DNA of 64,000 nucleotides. Source: Gigaspora margarita. Lineage: Eukaryota > Glomeromycota > Glomeromycetes > Diversisporales > Gigasporaceae. Made by a program: the position numbers and the translations under genes. The notes under the pieces were generated by a model. That model worked only from the letters and a program-made list of their open reading frames with translations. It was not told the DNA's origin and did not search any database. Each line of letters begins with the position of its first letter. Positions within the stretch are counted from its first letter, which is position 1. Shown one piece after another: positions 43,801 to 53,814 of this stretch. The stretch covers positions 299,243 through 363,242 of the forward strand of contig WTPW01000016.1 of the NCBI GenBank assembly GCA_009809945.1. Direction: 5' to 3'.

Positions 43801-46800
43801 TTAAATATGGTGTACAAAGGCTTGTTTGCCAAGATGTAGTAAGTGTATAGCCAGTAAAATGAGAGGATATATAATGAATAAGAGGATCATAATAAATTCT
43901 CCAAAAGTGAGAAGTTATTGTTTCTTCTTGGTCTATACCATTTTTAACTGAGTAAAAATTAGTTAGCCCAAGATTAGTAATACCTCTATTATATCAGTCA
44001 AATAAAAGATTAGTAAGTATATTGATAAGTTGAATAGGCATTTGAATTCTAGCCAAAGATTTATGGAAAAGATCGAAGTTAAAAGATTCATAAGCTTTGC
44101 TCATATCCTGCAATATGAGCCAAAGTTGAGAACTATTACATGATGCATCCTCAATAATATTATTAAGTATATGAATAGGAATCGAAATACTATTGCCTGG
44201 AAGAGCAATAAAGTTGTAAGGTGATAAAATTTTGTGTTGTGTAAAAGTATGATTAAGATGATTAGTAAGGAGTTTGGTGTAAAGTTTTTTAATATGTTCT
44301 AGAAGACTAATGGGTCATGTATTTGAAAGATTACCATCAAAAATTGGTTTTTTGGAAATAGGAAAAATTCTTCCTTCTTTCCATTGTTTAGGTATAGACT
44401 GTTGTGTAAGACATCTATTAAAAAGGGCTGTAATAGCTTGGAGAAAAGAGAATCCTGTATGTTTAATAATTTCATAACTAATTCCAAATGGTCCACAGGC
44501 TTGGTTATTAGGGAGATGGCAAAGTTTAGCAGAGACTTCATCTAATGTAAATTCCTCTAAAATGTTGTTGTACCAATCAATATTAATGTTAGATTTAGGG
44601 TTATATTTAGCTTTCCAATGAGTATTATAAAGGTCATAGTCAATATTACGGGTATGGGTCCATTGATCAAAATGGTTACGAATATAGTCCTTAATAGTGT
44701 GAGGTTCTGTAGTAGTGCTTGTATTTGTATTAATATTATTGAATTTAACTGGATCTTTATAACGATTAAGAATACTATTAATCATTGAAGTTGGGTTGGT
44801 AGCAAGTTTGTTGCATCTTTTAGAAATAGCATTATTAATTTGTTGTCTTATTTCTTTAGTATTTTCAATATTATGAGCATGAAATAATGCTTTCCATTCA
44901 AGATTTGTAGTAGAAATCCAGTTTGGTAGTAGGTTATATGTAGTTGGTAGTAATGGAATATTAACTTGGTGCTGAGTATTAATATAATTAATATTTTGGT
45001 TTAGATGTAATGGAATAGAAGTTTGATTTTTGATTACAATCTTGATTTGTCTAATAATATTGCTAAGTTTTTTGAAATTGTGGTGAAGTTTAGTTGCTTT
45101 GGATGAGAAATTGTGTTGAAAGTTGCNANCTTTAAATTTTTTNTAGGNAATATNTTGAAGTGCAGCATTAATTATACTTGTTTNAATTTTGTGCCAAGTT
45201 GTTTCAAGTGATTCTGTAGTATTTGTTGATAGTGGAGTATGGTTTAGAGTCAAATTTTGGGTTACTTGATCTGAAAAATTTTGCCAAAGTTCAGAATTTA
45301 TAGACTTGTAGTCAAAGACTTTTCTACGAGTTTTAGTACTATATCTTCTGGTTTTAAAAAGAGCATATGGAAATGACCATCTTGATATTAGAATAGTATG
45401 ATCACTATTAGTACTTGTGTTAGATTGATCAGTTTCAAATTTAGAAAGATATCTTAGAATAGGATTATGTGCCCAAATATAGTCAATAGTGCTTTGGTAT
45501 CTGCTACTTTGCCAAGTTGGTAGGGATGATTGTGTATGTTCTGCAAGATTATACATGTTATTAAACTGAAGGAATTGGAGTAATTTGTATTTAATTGCGA
45601 TGATATATTATTTTGAGATGCATTAAAGTCTCCCATAATAATTGGTTGGATATTATTGTTAAGAGATTGGTTTATCTATTGAATAACATTATTTTGTATA
45701 CCCAGACTAAGTTGTAAATTATCTGAAGGTAAGTAGACTGATATAATTCTAAATTTAAAGTCATGTTTAAAGAAGAGGTCAATAGCAACTGCATATCCAG
45801 AATAGGTAAGAATATTATGAATATGTGGTTTAAGTATGTTAGAAATCATAATTGCAGTGCCTGCTTTGGAGCTATCATTACTTGCCCAAAAGTATGAGAA
45901 TTGTGAAGATTTGATAAAGTTGGTAGAGGAGTTATTAGAAGATATTTTAGTTTCAGTAATACAACTAATCTGGATATCATATGAGAGACAATAATGTTCC
46001 CACATTAGCCTTTTGAGGTTGTTGTTATATCCTTGAACATTGTGTGTGCATATTGATAGATTGAGAGGAGAAATCTGATCTTGAACTTGCTCTGAGTTAG
46101 AATTACTACTTGTAGATATAGCTCTTGGTATTGAATAACTTGATTTGAGTAGAACATTATTAAAGAGACTAAAATCCTCAAAAGGTACAAAGAAGTGATT
46201 AGGCAGAAGATGTTCATGTAGTAAATAAATATGTGCTTCTGGAAATAATAGTCAATTCTACTATATTAAATAGAGATTCTGATATACTGTTGTGAATAGA
46301 ACATTGGATATTCATCTTGTAAATAGATTAAAAAGGAGCCAACAGTTTGTGGTGAAGGTAAAGATTGTAATCTGTAATAGTATAAGAATTTGTTGTAGCA
46401 TATTGATGACTCATAAATCTCTGATGAATTTGGATAGAAATCAGTGTTTGTTTCTTCTATAGTATTAGTATATATAGTTGATATATTGAGGTTGTTGTCA
46501 AATTCATCAGGTAACAATTCATATTCATTGTATATCTCTTGTCCTACAGTATAAATAGAGCTATATTGTTGTATAGGTAATGATAGATGAGTATGATATT
46601 GGGGTGGTACTTCAGTGTGACATGATGATATGGTATCTGAAGTACTAGGATTAATTTCTGTATAGGCACTCACCATTTCAAGCTCAGTTTTTACAGCTGC
46701 ACAGGATACCATAGCCTGTCCTGTACATTGGGTCTGGCTATCATAAACCTGGTTCTCCACGTAAATGGACTTAACCACCCATTCACTTACCTCATTCTCT

Positions 46801-46862
46801 TCTAAGAATGGCCTACTAAAAGTAGAGGACATCATTATCTCAGAAGTGGTGGCTACATTCAT
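40900..46862 (-). pseudogene. LINE A ORF2: endonuclease-reverse transcriptase-RNase H
   Basis: Starts at ATG 46862 (MNVATTSEIMMSS), just after the ORF1 end. A non-conserved N-terminal part (to ~46100) is followed by an endonuclease with THNVQGYN, ITETK, GDFN, TIDYIW and NSDH motifs (about 46070-45370). RT follows, with NQACGPFGISYE, DMSKAYESF, GIDQEET and the catalytic box AYMDNT (43750-43765), in which the second Asp is Asn. The RNase H has TDGS, AELIAI, TDSQSI and IADSLAK (42245-41790). Cys-rich traces (CICSQ...STCPP) follow near 40960. Open stretches of 413, 233 and 186 codons remain between stops. It would nick DNA and copy the element's RNA into the site, but is dead as encoded. Confidence 0.88.
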
Positions 46863-46881
46863 GTGATCTACAGAAAAGCTT

Positions 46882-49800
46882 ATTGAAAAGGATTATATGA
46901 TGATGTTGCAATATGAGATTCTTGTTGTAAATTAGAGGTTGAGTTTGGATTGTCTTCTATATTATTCAGGTCAGACATAATAACATCATCATCTACAGAT
47001 GAGTTTGAGGTTTGTTGAATTGGTGGAGGGTTGGTTTGAGAATTGTTAAAATCAGTTGTTGTTTCAGTATTTGGTTGTACTGAAGGTTTGCTTTTGGAAT
47101 CAGGTTTAGTACTTGTAGTAGGATGATAAAAAATTGATTTGATACTTGGTTTTTTGAATTGAACATTGAATTTAGTAAATAGAATTTTTTGGGCTTCTGG
47201 ATAAAATTTTTTGTTGTATGCATCTTGAATAAATGAATAGATGGTTTGTCTTCTTTGAGAATATGGAAGTAAGTTATTACTCTAGCTAAAAAGTCAGTAT
47301 CAATTGGCTTAGCAGTAATTTTTTCAATTGCACTATGAGAACTAAGGTTATCAATTTGGTCATTAATAGCTGCAGCCTTGTTGTACGCATTGAAAAAATT
47401 ATAAAAGTAAAAACTAAATTGTGCTTGGTTGGATTCTTTTTCATTGCGATTATTGAGTTCAAGAAATTGTTTTTTAGTTTTAGTAGCCATTTGTTGAAGT
47501 AAAGAGATTGGTGGTCATTTTTGAAATGTAGCAGCATGCTGTGCTTCTTTATCAAAAACTGAAAAATCGAGAGTAGGGTGGTGGTATTTAGGTTTAGAAG
47601 GTGAAGTTTGAGGAGCTAGAAAATGATTAAAGGATTTTGTAAAAAAAGCTGTATATTGTTGACCTATAGAAATCACTAAATCGTTCATAACTCTTTATCC
47701 ACTGATCCAAATTGAATGAAACGGCCACCATCCGAATCAGCTCATCGAGACGATTCCAACGAGCTAAAGATCATCCATGTACGACCACTGGATGACAGGA
47801 TCGGAACCAATAAGTGATCAGTCATGTGATCTGTAATCTGATTGGTTAAGCGATTACTGCGGACAGATTCGTTACATGTAGCTCATGTAAAACATGTCAT
47901 ATTTGAAGCATATATTCTACATATTTTATTTATTCAACATATACTATTTCTTTCATATATTATATTTCTATTATTTATACTATATATTTTATTAGTAGTA
48001 GATATAACATATATTACACATGTAGTAGATATAGCCTGTTACATTTGTGAAAAAACAAAATGTATAAAAGCAGCAGATGTGGACCCTAAGTTCAACATCG
48101 AGTCTTCATACTCTTTCACTAATAAATACATTTATTTATTATTTAAATTAAACAGTTACTAGTATNTTCATATACTTTTAATTGNNGCCTCTTTCATAAT
48201 TGCAAATTACCAAAAATCTTCTTTGTTAAGTTTNNTNNAAAAANNCCTCTCGACTTAGATATATCACAGTAACAAGTGAGGTTACACAAAGTGTTCACTG
48301 TCTAAGGTCGCTCTAGTTACCTACTATCTTTAAAGAAGTGGATATAGGATAACAATATAAATTTTGAACATTATGCTCAACATCTGAAGGCAATATAGAG
48401 CAATTTTTTAAATTGCAAGTATGGATATGGTAAAGTGCTGCTTGAAAGCATAGTTGAATTCTTTCACGTAAAGATTCAATTGATGTAATTTTAAATTCTG
48501 ATGGGAGAAGTGCTTTGCATGTATCACTAAGTTTGAGTGCAATTTGGTGTTTAATATAGTTATATGNTTTCTTTTGGTNAATTTGTNTGAATTGCCNTTT
48601 ATAGGTTTCAAAAAACTTTTCAAACCATGTATTTAAGTTTGTTAAATATGGTTTAAGAGAAGGAATTTTAAAAGTTTGTAAAAATTGTTTTTTGGAAACA
48701 TTAAGGGTGATATTGATATTGAATTTAGTATCATTTTGAATTTTAAAGAGGGGTTGATTGATACTATCTTCACTAATATAATAGTTAAGTCTAAGATAAA
48801 TAGGACATATATTTAAGTCTTCACAGAATTTGTTGGCTTTGATTGTTTGGTATTTATCATGTAAAATTAAATGTAAACGAGCAAGATTCAATGCTACTTG
48901 GTTTCGGTTATATATAGAATAGGGAGGTATAGAATTGTAGGAAGAAAGTATTTTTGGATAATTAAGTTGAGTAAATAAAGAAGTAGTAAACTCTTTTAAG
49001 TAAATCAACAAATGCAGAATAAATAAAGTCAAATGGAATTGTAATTGATTTGTCAATAGAAGGATTGGCTTCATATATAAGATTAGTGAGAAATTTGGGT
49101 CTTTTACCAGCCATGGCTTTGATTAAATATTTGTAGTTAAATTTAGATTCACGTGTTTTGCTAGTAGCAGGTCTAGTAATTTTTCCTGGATAAACATCAA
49201 TTAGATGTGGTTTAACAAAATCCAGAATTTGGTATGCTAAAGTATTGCTAAATTTGATATTTTGTTCCATTTCTGGTGTTACTGGATATTCTTGGAACCA
49301 GTCTAAATCATTTGAAGTATCTCTGGATTATTTTGGCTTTTGTGTTTCTTTTTGGTCTGGTTAGAGTTTTTAATCTTTTGAAGAAAAGAGCAGTATAAGG
49401 CTTTTTTGTCTACAGAGGACATTTGTTGGAGTTTAAGAATAACAATTAGAGATTTTTGTTCAAGTGTAGGTGGAGTTGTAGGAGGAAGTAGTTTGAGTTT
49501 GATATCATTAATTTATGGAGCACAAGCTCTATGAAGAATACAAATATTTTTAAAAAAACAAGCTATAGCATAGTCTGGAGCATGACTACTTTGTTCTGTA
49601 GCTACACATGTAATATTTTTGATTTAGCAAATATAGCATGTATGATAGTGTTGAGAGTAAGCAATAATTGCAATAGGAGTTTTGTCTGTTTTAATGCTTG
49701 AAAATAACATCCTTGGATTGGCAGAATGTAAATCTAGTTGTTTATATGTTTTGGTATTTGGAGAAGGTGGTAATTCATTAGTAATTTGTTTAAATTTTTT

Positions 49801-50115
49801 AGTAGAAATTATAGTTGTTGTTTGAGTTGAAGGTTGGCCAATTGTAGTTGGGTTATTTATTCTATAGAATTGAGAAGTAAAGCTAGTATGGTATTTTTTG
49901 CAATAGCATGTACCAATAGTAGGTTGCTTTGGTACTTGAAAATAGTGTTTAGTGCCTTGAATTTCACATAATTCTGGATTAAAGTTAGGTGGAAGAACTT
50001 TTAATAAGCTTGGTTTGTTTTGATTCATTCCAATACCATAATGGTCTCTATATTTGGAATAGTAGTAGTCCATATTATAGCTATCAGGTTCTTCAGAAGA
50101 AGTTAAAGTTGGCAT
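46882..50115 (-). pseudogene. LINE A ORF1: unusual large ORF1 protein (broken)
   Basis: Begins MPTLTSSEEPDSYNMDYYYS at 50115 and is homologous to copy B ORF1 (MPTLTTEEPDSYDIDYFYPK). A first open part (50115-49624) holds CYCKKYHTSFTSQFYRI and a Cys pair near its end (HTCYIC). Later open pieces at 49270-48962 (AMAGKRPKFLTNLIYEANPS), 49074-48313 and 47490-46993 follow after frameshifts. The last ends in a Ser/Asn/Gln-rich tail (stop near 46880). Total length is about 850 residues without the insertion at 47.7-48.3 kb. No RRM, CCHC or other standard ORF1 domain is evident. Role is presumably RNA binding, by position only. Confidence 0.7.
47690..48320 (+). mobile_element. Probable LTR-like insertion within LINE A ORF1
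   Basis: Homology to copy B ORF1 stops near 48313 and resumes near 47690. The intervening ~0.6 kb is richer in G+C at its left end (the GATCCAAATTGAATG and CATCGAGACGATTCC words), followed by AT-rich DNA. It has a TATA-like TATAAAAG at about 48062 and an AATAAA at about 48121. This order suits an LTR in plus orientation, but the exact ends and a target duplication are not clear. Unresolved bases lie at 48166-48246. Confidence 0.4.
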
Positions 50116-50893
50116 TGTGTTAATATAATTTGGATTAATAAAAGGTATAGTTTGTGTTTAGTGATAAGTTAATAAAAAAGATATTAAAGAGGGCTTCACA
50201 AAGAGGTATATTTTGGTTCGTGTAATGTAGTACTACCAAGAACAGTATATATTACACAAGTCACTGTTACAGGTCACGTGTTGCAAGTCACATGTTATAC
50301 AAGTCACATGTTACACAAGTTTGACAACTTAGGTAATGTTACTATGTATAAATTACAATAGTTACAAAAAAGGTAAATTTTTAATTTGTATAAATTAAAT
50401 AATAATTTGTGTAATTAGTAGAGAACTACTAATTTGGGGCTATTTAAAAATGTGGGTAGCACGATTTAAAAGGTGTTTATGTTACACAAAAAACGCTTAA
50501 AGGATTTTTGTAAAAAAAAGAAAAAGGAAAAAAAAAAATTTAAAAATAAAAATAAAATATAAAAAAAAAAATTTGGTAATATTTGAGTATATTTTTGTCA
50601 GTTTTAGAGCTACAAGCATAAAATACAGCTTGTTATGATAGGAAAAGCGAGCTTTTCAACTTTGTTTAAGCTTGCAAAGTAGATTAAGAAGACTGTTTTG
50701 TATATATTTTAAAAAGAGTCAATTTTAGGCCAAAAGGCCTTTACTTAATAAGTTTAAAGGTTTTTGCAATAATATTTTAATATTATATGTATTTTTGAGA
50801 GCAGAACAAGTTTATTTAGGAACAAAAACCAGTTTGATTTAATAAAATTTAAAGTTATAAGATATTTCTAAATAATTAAATTAAGAAAATTTG
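50116..50893 (-). promoter_or_regulatory. LINE A 5' untranslated/promoter region
   Basis: Collinear with the copy B leader at 57400-58224. Conserved pieces are the palindromic AAAGGCCTTTTGGCCTAAA near 50728-50750, a T/C-rich stretch, ACCCACATTTTTAA, and a cluster of ~20-bp repeats built on GTAACACGTGACTTG (50255-50325). LINEs carry internal promoters, so these repeated E-box-like CACGTG/CACATG sites are candidate activator sites. Confidence 0.55.
50255..50325 (-). repeat. Tandem CACGTG/CACATG-containing repeats in the LINE A leader
   Basis: Three to four ~20-bp units of the type TGTAACAYGTGACTTG (minus strand). The equivalent position in copy B (57945-58022) keeps three CACGTGA-like sites plus two diverged ones, although the flanking sequence has drifted more. 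Confidence 0.65.
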
Positions 50894-52005
50894 GGAAAAT
50901 CATTAAACTCTTTCCGACGATCCCTTGTACCAAAATTTTTAAGAACACCGACCTACGAAAACCATACAATTAACATGTTTAATATGCAACAAAACTTTAC
51001 TAGTAGCAGCTGGGACTCAAGGCTAATCATCGTATGCTTGGTTGTAACTGAAACAGAGTTGAAAAAGATTCGAACCCTTATGGGAGAGGCCTCCGAGCAG
51101 AAGTCTCTAGTACTACCAAGCAAATAAGTAGTAGGCTTAACAACCTGGAGCTTTGTCAAGTTTTATGGACGTGTAAACAGAAGTAAATACTTGGTTAGAT
51201 ATATTATTTTGTATGGCGTAACTCTTCCAAAATCCTTTCAGTTTTGGTACTTTTCCTTGGTGCTCCTTTGGCTTTTTGAAATTTCAACAAAAGTGGGCGA
51301 TTTGGCTTACCCCCTCCAAAAGATTGACATTGTTTACTCTTCCATTTTGGAAATGCAGCTTCCGATTTGGATCAAGTCACGAGTAAAATTCAGGACTTGG
51401 ATAAGCTGGAGATAAACGCGAACTGGAATTTCTTTCTAGAATATCCTTTTAGCCGTAGTTTTTCTTTTTTTTCTTTTCTTTTCGTCAGCTTTTTTACACA
51501 TGTTTTTTTGCTGTAAATATAGTACTTAGTATTTTTACTAGCATAGTATTATATAATTTTTATTCTTGAAACCAGGCAAAATTAGTGCTATTATACAGTC
51601 TAATTTTTGCCTTTTTCTTCACTCTTTTCTTTTTTTTTTACTTTGTCATTTTTGGTATTCATTTAGGTAGTATAGTTTATTTCCCATTTACTTTCCCCTT
51701 TTTTTCTATATATCTGTTTTTTTTTACTAGAATTGCTTTACTCGAGAAGCTTGGAGAAAAAGGTTTAAAAATTAGGCTGTTTGACAACGCCCTTGAGTTT
51801 GACTTCAAACTCCTAGTTTGTTTCAGCATTTGCTACGGCACTAGTGCAGCAGGTTGCATATTGTATTCTTGAAATTAAAGAATCAGTATGATGTAGGGTT
51901 CGTTAAATTAGAAATCAACCTTGTATTTCCTGAAATTTACAAGTATTTTAATAAAGATCGTCTGCGAGACTGCCTAAGAGTAAAAAAAAAAAAAAAAAAA
52001 AAAAA
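50894..52005 (+). mobile_element. Poly(A) retroposon (1.1 kb) inserted in the LINE A leader
   Basis: It ends in an uninterrupted run of 24 A (51982-52005), 26 bases after AATAAA (51950-51955). The duplication TTAAGAAAATTTG flanks it (50881-50893, 52006-52018) and removal restores the LINE leader as seen in copy B. A poly(A) tail with a long duplication means reverse transcription of an RNA by LINE machinery. The body is less AT-rich and includes T/C-rich tracts (51465-51500, 51600-51730). It has no recognisable protein. It could be a processed copy of a non-coding RNA or 3' UTR, or a new SINE. Confidence 0.85.
51950..51955 (+). terminator. Polyadenylation signal AATAAA of the retroposon
   Basis: AATAAA lies 26 bases before the encoded A-tail. 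This is the spacing of a normal cleavage/polyadenylation signal and supports an RNA polymerase II source transcript. Confidence 0.7.
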
Positions 52006-52058
52006 TTAAGAAAATTTGCAAATAAGTGATTGACAAAGAGAGTGCATTTTTTGGAACT

Positions 52059-53685
52059 GCAATATTATTTGAAACAGTAATGAAAATTATTACATTTATA
52101 GAAAATTATGCTAAACAAAATGGATTACTATCTCTAGGTAAATATAAATTAAATAAATATAATTAATAAATTATTTATTAATTACTATAAAATTTTTATA
52201 GGACGAAATTTTTGTAAAAATACTAGTTCAATTATATATTTACCAGCAGATGTTACTTTTAACTCTTTATATATACAATATTTAGAAGCAATTGAAAATA
52301 ATAATAAATTTGAAGTTGGCTCAACTACATTTGATAAAATTTGGAGAAAATTTTTACCTTATATTAAAAAATTAACTCCACATAGTGATTTAAATTAAAA
52401 TGTAAAGATATGCAATTTAATGCTATTTATTGGTCAGTAGAAGAAAAAGAAGAAAAAGTATTAGAATGGAATGAACATATTGAATAGGCATATAAAGAAT
52501 GAGAAAATTATAAGTAAATAATTTTATTTAATTTAATCTTATTAAATTATATAAACTAATTTATTTTTAAAATTTATTAGACAACAAATTAAAATAGTAT
52601 ATAAAGATATTCAAAACTTTAGAATGAATAATTTAGTATGTCCTGGAAAACCTAATTCATTAGATATTACAATTCATCTTTCTTGGGATTATGCACAACA
52701 AATTCAATTACCATATTCATCTCAACAAGAAGTAAGTAAATTTTTATTTAAAAATTTATTAAAATCAATAATTATTTATAAAATTGTTTTTTATTAGGAT
52801 GATATTAATTTTAAATACAAAGTTCATTTATTTGGAATATGTGATGATGCATTTTCACATCAAGTAAATATTAAAATTTTATTATTAAATTATTATAAAA
52901 ATTATATTTAATATTTTTTTATATAATATAATTTTTTAGATTAATTATCTTATTAAAGAAAGTGAATTATTTTGAAAAGGTGCAGATACAGTTATTTCTC
53001 TAGTTTATAATTATTTTGAATTACATGCTTTGGAGAAAAAAGATTAGTAATTTATGCAGATAATTGTTCAGGACAAACCAAAAATAATGCAATGATAGCT
53101 TATTTGGCTTGGAGAGTTTTAACAGGATTACATGATAAGATAACTTATTGTTTTATGGTTGCAGAACATACTAAATTTAGTCCAGATGGATTTTTTGGAC
53201 TTATAAAATTACTTTTAAGAAAATCTGAAGTGAATAATCTTGATGATTTAATTAAAGTAGTTCAAAATTCAACACCAGGTGGATATAATATTGCACAAAC
53301 AGTATTTGATAAGCAAAATCAGATTGTGCATGTTTATGAATAGACAGATTGGTTAAAGCAACAATTAATTACAATTCCAAATATTTTAAAACAACATTAT
53401 TTTGAATTTAATAATTTACATAAAGAAAAAGTTAAAATTAGTACATCATCTTATAAAGAAAAAACAATAATTTAATACAAATAGCAAAAATTCAACAAAC
53501 TAAAAACAATTTAAATCAATTAGTTGAAAAAAATTATCTGGTCTTAGCTTAGAATGACATTTGTATTTATATGAACAAATAAGAACTCATGTACAAAATC
53601 CAGTAAAAAAGATGAACTTTGTCCTATACCTACTATTGTTAAACCAAAAAAAAATAAAATATATAATTTTATTAAAAAAATTTAA
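52059..53685 (+). pseudogene. DUF7869-like TE-associated gene, C-terminal half with four introns
   Basis: Continues the gene cut at 40639: joining across the duplication gives AILFETVMKIITFIENYAKQ in frame after one stop. Four short introns with GTAAAT/GTAAGT...TAG borders are visible: 52138-52201, 52514-52580, 52732-52797 and 52864-52939. Exons contain LLSLGRNF, YLPADVTFNSLYIQYLEAI, DYAQQIQLPYSSQQE, HLFGICDDAFSHQINYLI, GADTVISLVYNYF, YADNCSGQTKNN, YLAWRVLTGLHDKITYCFMV and HTKFSPDGFFGLIKLLLR. The ADNC-GQ-KN signature and the H-T-K/R..PDG.FG block typify the family. Stops, often at Trp positions, and a frameshift before the ADNC motif make it a pseudogene. The end is the TAA at 53683. Confidence 0.7.
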
Positions 53686-53814
53686 TTTCTAAAAATTTTT
53701 CTTTTATGCTTATTAAAATTTAATTTTACGATATTAAACTTAGTTATATTAAATATATTAAAATAAATTACATTAAATCTATTAAATTATTTTTAATTTT
53801 TTTGTAAATTTTAG

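Larger units (their letters stand above)
40640..52058 (-). mobile_element. LINE copy A: full-length non-LTR retrotransposon with two later insertions
   Basis: It is bounded by a perfect 13-bp target duplication GCAATATTATTTG (40627-40639, 52059-52071). The 3' end has an A-rich tail (T-rich on plus, 40640-40657). It encodes a long ORF1 and an ORF2 with apurinic-type endonuclease, RT and RNase H. This is the layout of RNase H-bearing LINE clades such as Tad/I. Inserted later: a poly(A) retroposon (50894-52005) and an LTR-like segment (about 47690-48320). Without these it is about 9.7 kb, long for a LINE. All frames are broken. Confidence 0.92.

Noticed and set aside
51191..51415. 74-codon frame in the poly(A) retroposon
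   Set aside because: Short, no domain, and equally plausible frames exist on the other strand; the unit is better explained as a retroposed RNA.
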